Source: Methyloversatilis universalis EHg5
Lineage (GTDB): Bacteria > Pseudomonadota > Gammaproteobacteria > Burkholderiales > Rhodocyclaceae
Assembly (NCBI RefSeq): GCF_000378945.1
Contig: NZ_KB900539.1
Span: 2,339,129-2,403,128 of the forward strand
Length of the DNA: 64,000 nucleotides
Direction of reading: 5' to 3'
The notes beneath the pieces were generated by a model. That model had not been told where the DNA came from and did no database searches. It was given only the letters and a program-made list of their open reading frames with translations. The translations under genes were made by a program, and so were the position numbers. Shown one piece after another: positions 60,186-64,000 of the stretch. Positions within the stretch are counted from its first letter, which is position 1. Each line of letters starts with the position of its first letter.

Positions 60186-61238
60186 TCAGTCGCTGACCGG
60201 CCGCAGCCCGCCTTCGGTGCTCAGCACGCGACGCCAGCCTTCACCCTGCCGGCACAGCCCGTAGCGGAAGGGCACGGCATCCCGCCCGGGCGTTTCGAAA
60301 CGCAGGTCGCGGAACACCGCGCAGCCGGGTGCGCCCGCAGTGGGCGGTTCGGCCACCGGGAACATCGAGAACCAGCGGAAGAAGGCGAACTCGGGGGCGG
60401 TCCATGCCGCCTGACTGAGCGCCCTCGCCTCGCCCTCGTCGAAGCGCGGGCGCACCATCCATTCCGCCTGCGCCACCGGCCGGTAATGCGCGCTGTAGCG
60501 GCGGATGAAGCCATCGTCCGCGGTTGCGCTCATCACTTCGCTGCGCCGGGTGTTGATGTGGGCGATGTGAAAGCGCGTGCCGTCATCGACCACGGCCGTC
60601 CAGTTGAATGGCGACGCCGGCCGCGGAATGGCGTCTATCGCCACGACGGCAATACCCTGCTGCGTGGCGTAATGCCGCGCCGCGTCGAGTGCCTCCGACC
60701 GGCCGACCGCACCGACACCGACCCAGCCCACCGCCGCTGCCAGTGCCAGTGCGGCAGGCAACCGGCTGCGCCGCCAGAGCGCGCTGGCCAGCAGACCGGC
60801 GATCAGCAGCCCGGTCAGCGGCAGATCGATGATGAAAGTGGTGCCCCAGCCGAAGCGGCAGTCGGAGAGCGGCGCCAGGATGAGGGTGCCGAACTGCGTG
60901 ATCAGGTCGCCCAGGATGTGGATGGCGATGCCGCCGCAGGCCAGCGCGTACAGCGCGCGCCAGTCGATCTGCCGCGCGCGCAGCAGCCGCGGCATCATCC
61001 AGGCGATCAGCAGCGCCCACAACGGCAGCAGGAGGACCGAATGGGTCAGCCCGCGGTGCCCGCGCAGATAGGCGAGATCGGACACGAAATTCAGCACGAA
61101 ATCGAAATCCGGGAAGGTGGCGGCAAAGGTGGCGGTGGCCACCGCCTGCCATACCTGGGGCTGAGCCGGGCCGGCCGGCGGCCGGGCCATCAGTCGTCCG
61201 AGCAGCGCACCGGACAGCGCGTGAGTCAGGGTATCCAA
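60186..61238 (-). CDS. Membrane-bound metal-dependent hydrolase, DUF457/YdjM family
   Basis: A 350-residue protein. The first half is a DUF457 domain of about four to five helices with [33 protein letters not shown], the motif HRGLTHS and [19 protein letters not shown]. Its His and Asp residues would bind metal. The second half (about 190-350) is soluble and unassigned. The start appears to be a TTG at 61238 (reading DTLTHALSG after it) with AAGGA just upstream. E. coli YdjM is an SOS gene; no LexA box was noticed here. Function unknown. Confidence 0.8.
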   Translation of the reverse strand: MDTLTHALSGALLGRLMARPPAGPAQPQVWQAVATATFAATFPDFDFVLNFVSDLAYLRGHRGLTHSVLLLPLWALLIAWMMPRLLRARQIDWRALYALACGGIAIHILGDLITQFGTLILAPLSDCRFGWGTTFIIDLPLTGLLIAGLLASALWRRSRLPAALALAAAVGWVGVGAVGRSEALDAARHYATQQGIAVVAIDAIPRPASPFNWTAVVDDGTRFHIAHINTRRSEVMSATADDGFIRRYSAHYRPVAQAEWMVRPRFDEGEARALSQAAWTAPEFAFFRWFSMFPVAEPPTAGAPGCAVFRDLRFETPGRDAVPFRYGLCRQGEGWRRVLSTEGGLRPVSD

Positions 61239-61371
61239 AACATCCTTTCGGTCAGATCCGGCGGACGCGCACCGCCGATGGAACAGTGAACGACACACTG
61301 CGCGCCATTGCTGGCGCAGTGCACAACAAACCGGCGTATACTGCCGCTCCGATTCGCTTCATGGCTTGTTG

Positions 61372-64000
61372 ATGGAATCCGCTACCGCGCTCATCGATTT
61401 GCAAGCTTCGCGCGACCCTACCCGACTGCGCGAAATCCCGTACAACTACACCTCGCTGTCCGACCGCGAAATCGTCATGCGGTTGCTGGGCGCCCCAATG
61501 TGGGACCTGCTGGTCAGCCTGCGCGACGAACGCATGACCGGCCGCTCGGCCCGCATGCTGTACGAAGTGCTGGGCGACATGTGGGTGGTCCAGCGCAATC
61601 CCTATCTCGAGGATGACCTGCTGGACAACCCGAAGCGGCAGGCCGCTCTGGTCGGTGCGCTGCAGCATCGGCTGCGCGAGGTCGACCTGCGCCGCCGTCC
61701 GGGCATCGATCCGGTCGCCCGCAAACGCGACCGCAAGGTGGGCGAACTGGTCGAGGCCACGCGTACCGCCATTCTCGATTTCGACGCCCGCTTCGAAGAC
61801 ACCCGTCGCCTGCGCAGCCGCATCCGCCGCGTGCTCGGCCGCCACACCCGCGACGCCAATATCGCGTTTGACGGTCTGGCCCGGGTCGCTCACGTGACCG
61901 ACGCCACCGACTGGCGGGTCGAGTACCCGATGGTGGTGCTCTATCCGGACACCGAAGACGAGATCGCGCCGCTGGTGCGGGGCTGCATCGAACTCGGCCT
62001 CACCATCATCCCGCGCGGCGGTGGCACCGGCTATACCGGTTCCGCGGTGCCGCTGTCGGCGAAATCCGCGGTCATCAACACCGAAAAGCTGATTGACCTC
62101 GGACCGGTCGAGCCCATGGTGCTGCCCGGCCTGTCCGAGCCCTACGCCACGATACGCACCGGTGCCGGTGTGGTCACCCGCCGGGTGATGGATGCCGCCG
62201 AGCACGCCGGTCTGGTGTTCGCCTGCGACCCGACCTCGGCCGATGCCTCCTGTGTCGGCGGCAACATCGCCACCAATGCCGGCGGCAAGAAGGCGGTGCT
62301 GTGGGGCACCGCGCTCGACAATCTGGCCAGCTGGCGCATGGTGGATGCCGATGGCTGGCCGATGGAAATCACGCGGCTGGATCACAACCTCGGCAAGATC
62401 CACGACGCGCCGCTGGTGCGCTTCGCCGTCCAGCGCTTCGACGCCGACGGCCGCACGCCGCGCGGCGAAGCCGAAATCCTCGAAGTGCCGGGCGCCACCT
62501 TCCGCAAGGTGGGCCTGGGCAAGGACGTGACCGACAAATTCCTCGCCGGCCTGCCCGGCGTGCAGAAGGAAGGCTGCGACGGCCTGATCACCAGCGCGCG
62601 CTGGATTCTGCACAAGCTGCCGCCGGTCACCCGCACCGTCTGTCTGGAGTTCTTCGGCCAGGTGCGCGAGGCGGTGCCGGCCATCGTGGATATCAAGGAC
62701 TACCTCGACGGCCTGCCCAAGACCGGCAGCGCCCGCGTCATGCTGGCCGGTCTCGAGCACCTGGACGAGCGCTATGTGCGCGCGGTCGGCTACGCCACCA
62801 AGGCACGCCGCCACGGCCGGCCGAAGATGGTGCTGATCGGCGATATCGTCGGCGATGACGAAACCGCGGTCATGAACGCCGCCTCGGAGGTGGTGCGCCT
62901 GTGCAACCAGCGCAGCGCCGAAGGCTTCATCGCGGTGTCGGCCGAAACGCGCAAGACCTTCTGGCTGGACCGCGCACGAACCGCCGCCATCGCCCGCCAC
63001 ACCAACGCGTTCAAGATCAACGAAGACGTGGTCATCCCGCTGCCGCGCATGGGCGACTACTGCGACGGCATCGAGCGCATCAACATCGAACTGTCGATCG
63101 CCAGCAAGCTCCGGCTGTGCGACGCGCTGGCGGGCTTCCTGAGCGGTGAACTGCCGCTGCACGCCGGTGACGCCAATGTCGACGCCGATCAGCTGATCGG
63201 CGACCGCCGCGCCCAGGCGCTGCAGCAGGTGGCCGCGGTACGCGGCCGCTGGCAGTGGGTGCTGGACAATCTCGACATGCCGCTGGAGCGCGCCGAGCCG
63301 CTGCTCATGTCGCTGGGCGTGGACATGGCGCCGCTGGCCAACCGTGCGGCCAGCCCGACGCTGTTCCACCGGCTGCAGGACTATTCGGTACGCGTGTCGT
63401 GGAAGCGCGAGCTGAAACCGCTGCTGGACGAGATTTTCGACGGCGCGCTGTTCCGCCCGACCCAGGAGCGCATCGAAACGATACGGAAAGAGGTGCTGCG
63501 CGGCCGCGTGTTCGTCGCGCTGCACATGCACGCCGGCGACGGCAATGTGCACACCAACATTCCGGTGAACTCCGACAACTACGGCATGCTGCAGGAAGCC
63601 AATGCCGCGGTCGCCCGCATCATGGCGCTGGCGCGTTCGCTGGGTGGCGTCATTTCGGGCGAGCACGGCATCGGCATCACCAAGCTCGAATTCCTGACGC
63701 AGGAAGAACTGGCGCCCTTCGTCGACTACAAGCAGCGCATCGACCCGAACGGCCATTTCAACGCCGGCAAGCTGCTGCCCGGCGGCGACCTCAGCCGCGC
63801 CTACACGCCCTCCTTCTCGCTGCTGGGCACCGAGTCGCTGATCATGGAAATGAGCGACATCGGCGGCATCGCGCACTCGATCAAGGACTGCCTGCGCTGC
63901 GGCAAGTGCAAGCCGGTGTGTTCGACCCATGTGCCACGCGCCAACCTGCTCTATTCGCCGCGCAACAAGATCCTCGCCACCTCGCTGCTGATCGAGGCCT
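61372..64000 (+). CDS. DUF3683 / FAD-linked oxidase / 4Fe-4S fusion protein (partial, right end cut)
   Basis: The frame from ATG 61372 ([15 protein letters not shown]) stays open to the window end, 876 codons. An N-terminal DUF3683-like region (about 15-170, [20 protein letters not shown]) precedes a PCMH FAD-binding domain with [13 protein letters not shown] (about 215) and [12 protein letters not shown] (about 294). The GlcD-type oxidase C-domain carries [14 protein letters not shown] (about 717) and GEHGIGITK (about 762). A ferredoxin motif [11 protein letters not shown] starts near residue 839. Family members run to about 1300 residues and end in CCG domains. This architecture oxidises 2-hydroxy acids such as D-lactate, but the DUF3683 subfamily substrate is not established. 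It is divergent from the DUF457 gene. Confidence 0.9.
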   Translation, partial: MESATALIDLQASRDPTRLREIPYNYTSLSDREIVMRLLGAPMWDLLVSLRDERMTGRSARMLYEVLGDMWVVQRNPYLEDDLLDNPKRQAALVGALQHRLREVDLRRRPGIDPVARKRDRKVGELVEATRTAILDFDARFEDTRRLRSRIRRVLGRHTRDANIAFDGLARVAHVTDATDWRVEYPMVVLYPDTEDEIAPLVRGCIELGLTIIPRGGGTGYTGSAVPLSAKSAVINTEKLIDLGPVEPMVLPGLSEPYATIRTGAGVVTRRVMDAAEHAGLVFACDPTSADASCVGGNIATNAGGKKAVLWGTALDNLASWRMVDADGWPMEITRLDHNLGKIHDAPLVRFAVQRFDADGRTPRGEAEILEVPGATFRKVGLGKDVTDKFLAGLPGVQKEGCDGLITSARWILHKLPPVTRTVCLEFFGQVREAVPAIVDIKDYLDGLPKTGSARVMLAGLEHLDERYVRAVGYATKARRHGRPKMVLIGDIVGDDETAVMNAASEVVRLCNQRSAEGFIAVSAETRKTFWLDRARTAAIARHTNAFKINEDVVIPLPRMGDYCDGIERINIELSIASKLRLCDALAGFLSGELPLHAGDANVDADQLIGDRRAQALQQVAAVRGRWQWVLDNLDMPLERAEPLLMSLGVDMAPLANRAASPTLFHRLQDYSVRVSWKRELKPLLDEIFDGALFRPTQERIETIRKEVLRGRVFVALHMHAGDGNVHTNIPVNSDNYGMLQEANAAVARIMALARSLGGVISGEHGIGITKLEFLTQEELAPFVDYKQRIDPNGHFNAGKLLPGGDLSRAYTPSFSLLGTESLIMEMSDIGGIAHSIKDCLRCGKCKPVCSTHVPRANLLYSPRNKILATSLLIEA

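Noticed and set aside
61252..63930. An 892-codon open frame on the minus strand
   Set aside because: It is antisense to the FAD-oxidase fusion, whose PCMH and 4Fe-4S motifs are intact on the plus strand.

Overview
The window is a GC-rich (roughly two-thirds G+C by eye) chromosomal segment from a Gram-negative bacterium, most likely a betaproteobacterium. Supporting signs are the gene order exbB-exbD-lpxK-Trm112-kdsB-adk, two copies of the pyrroloquinoline quinone precursor gene pqqA, PEP-CTERM surface proteins, and pyrophosphate-based glycolysis (pfp with hppA). Together these suggest a PQQ-using methylotroph of the Rhodocyclales type (Methyloversatilis-like). That genus is an inference; no rRNA or other phylogenetic marker was compared.

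Layout. 1-2.4 kb: the start of an RbbA/YhiH-type ABC exporter with its HlyD partner, and a small membrane protein. 2.4-5.0 kb: an accessory island of lower GC. It holds an attI1-like integron recombination site, one cassette gene encoding an unrecognised HEPN-like/helix-hairpin-helix protein, a partial attC site, and debris of insertion sequences including an IS110 transposase C-terminus. An intact pqqA follows. 5.3-13.4 kb: ohr with a divergent AraC regulator, then a complete RND efflux operon with a divergent TetR regulator. 13.7-19.2 kb: a stress/ion operon of YbaL-type antiporter, P-type ATPase and double UspA protein. 19.2-19.8 kb: a tandem REP-like repeat array. 20-25.4 kb: a YddG-like exporter, second pqqA, solitary adenine DNA methyltransferase, proline iminopeptidase and a NarX/UhpA-type two-component system. 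26-28 kb: a secreted trypsin-like protease and an exported amidohydrolase. 28-35.4 kb, minus strand: exbB-exbD-lpxK-Trm112-kdsB-adk-pfp-hppA, joining envelope biogenesis with pyrophosphate metabolism. 35.5-41.1 kb: an inverted pair of perfect DnaA boxes, xseA, sodB, phhB, a DUF482-type protein, soluble pyrophosphatase and a His-rich CDF metal exporter.

41.2-60.1 kb is an iron island. Fur-box-like promoters precede hemP-bfd-bfr, a small ORF plus a zinc-ligand-free ribosomal protein S4 paralogue, the hmuSTUV haem operon, feoAB and a Fiu-like siderophore receptor. tonB-exbB-exbD and a second TonB-dependent receptor lie inside it. Two PEP-CTERM proteins are embedded beside the haem genes and are candidates for surface haem capture. 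The right end holds a DUF457-type membrane hydrolase and the first two-thirds of a large DUF3683/FAD-oxidase/4Fe-4S fusion that runs off the edge.

The strongest unusual signals are the orphan integron cassette with its HEPN-like protein (2.79-4.34 kb), the PEP-CTERM proteins in the haem locus, the S4 paralogue behind a perfect palindrome overlapping a Fur-type promoter, and the two near-identical pqqA genes in unrelated contexts.
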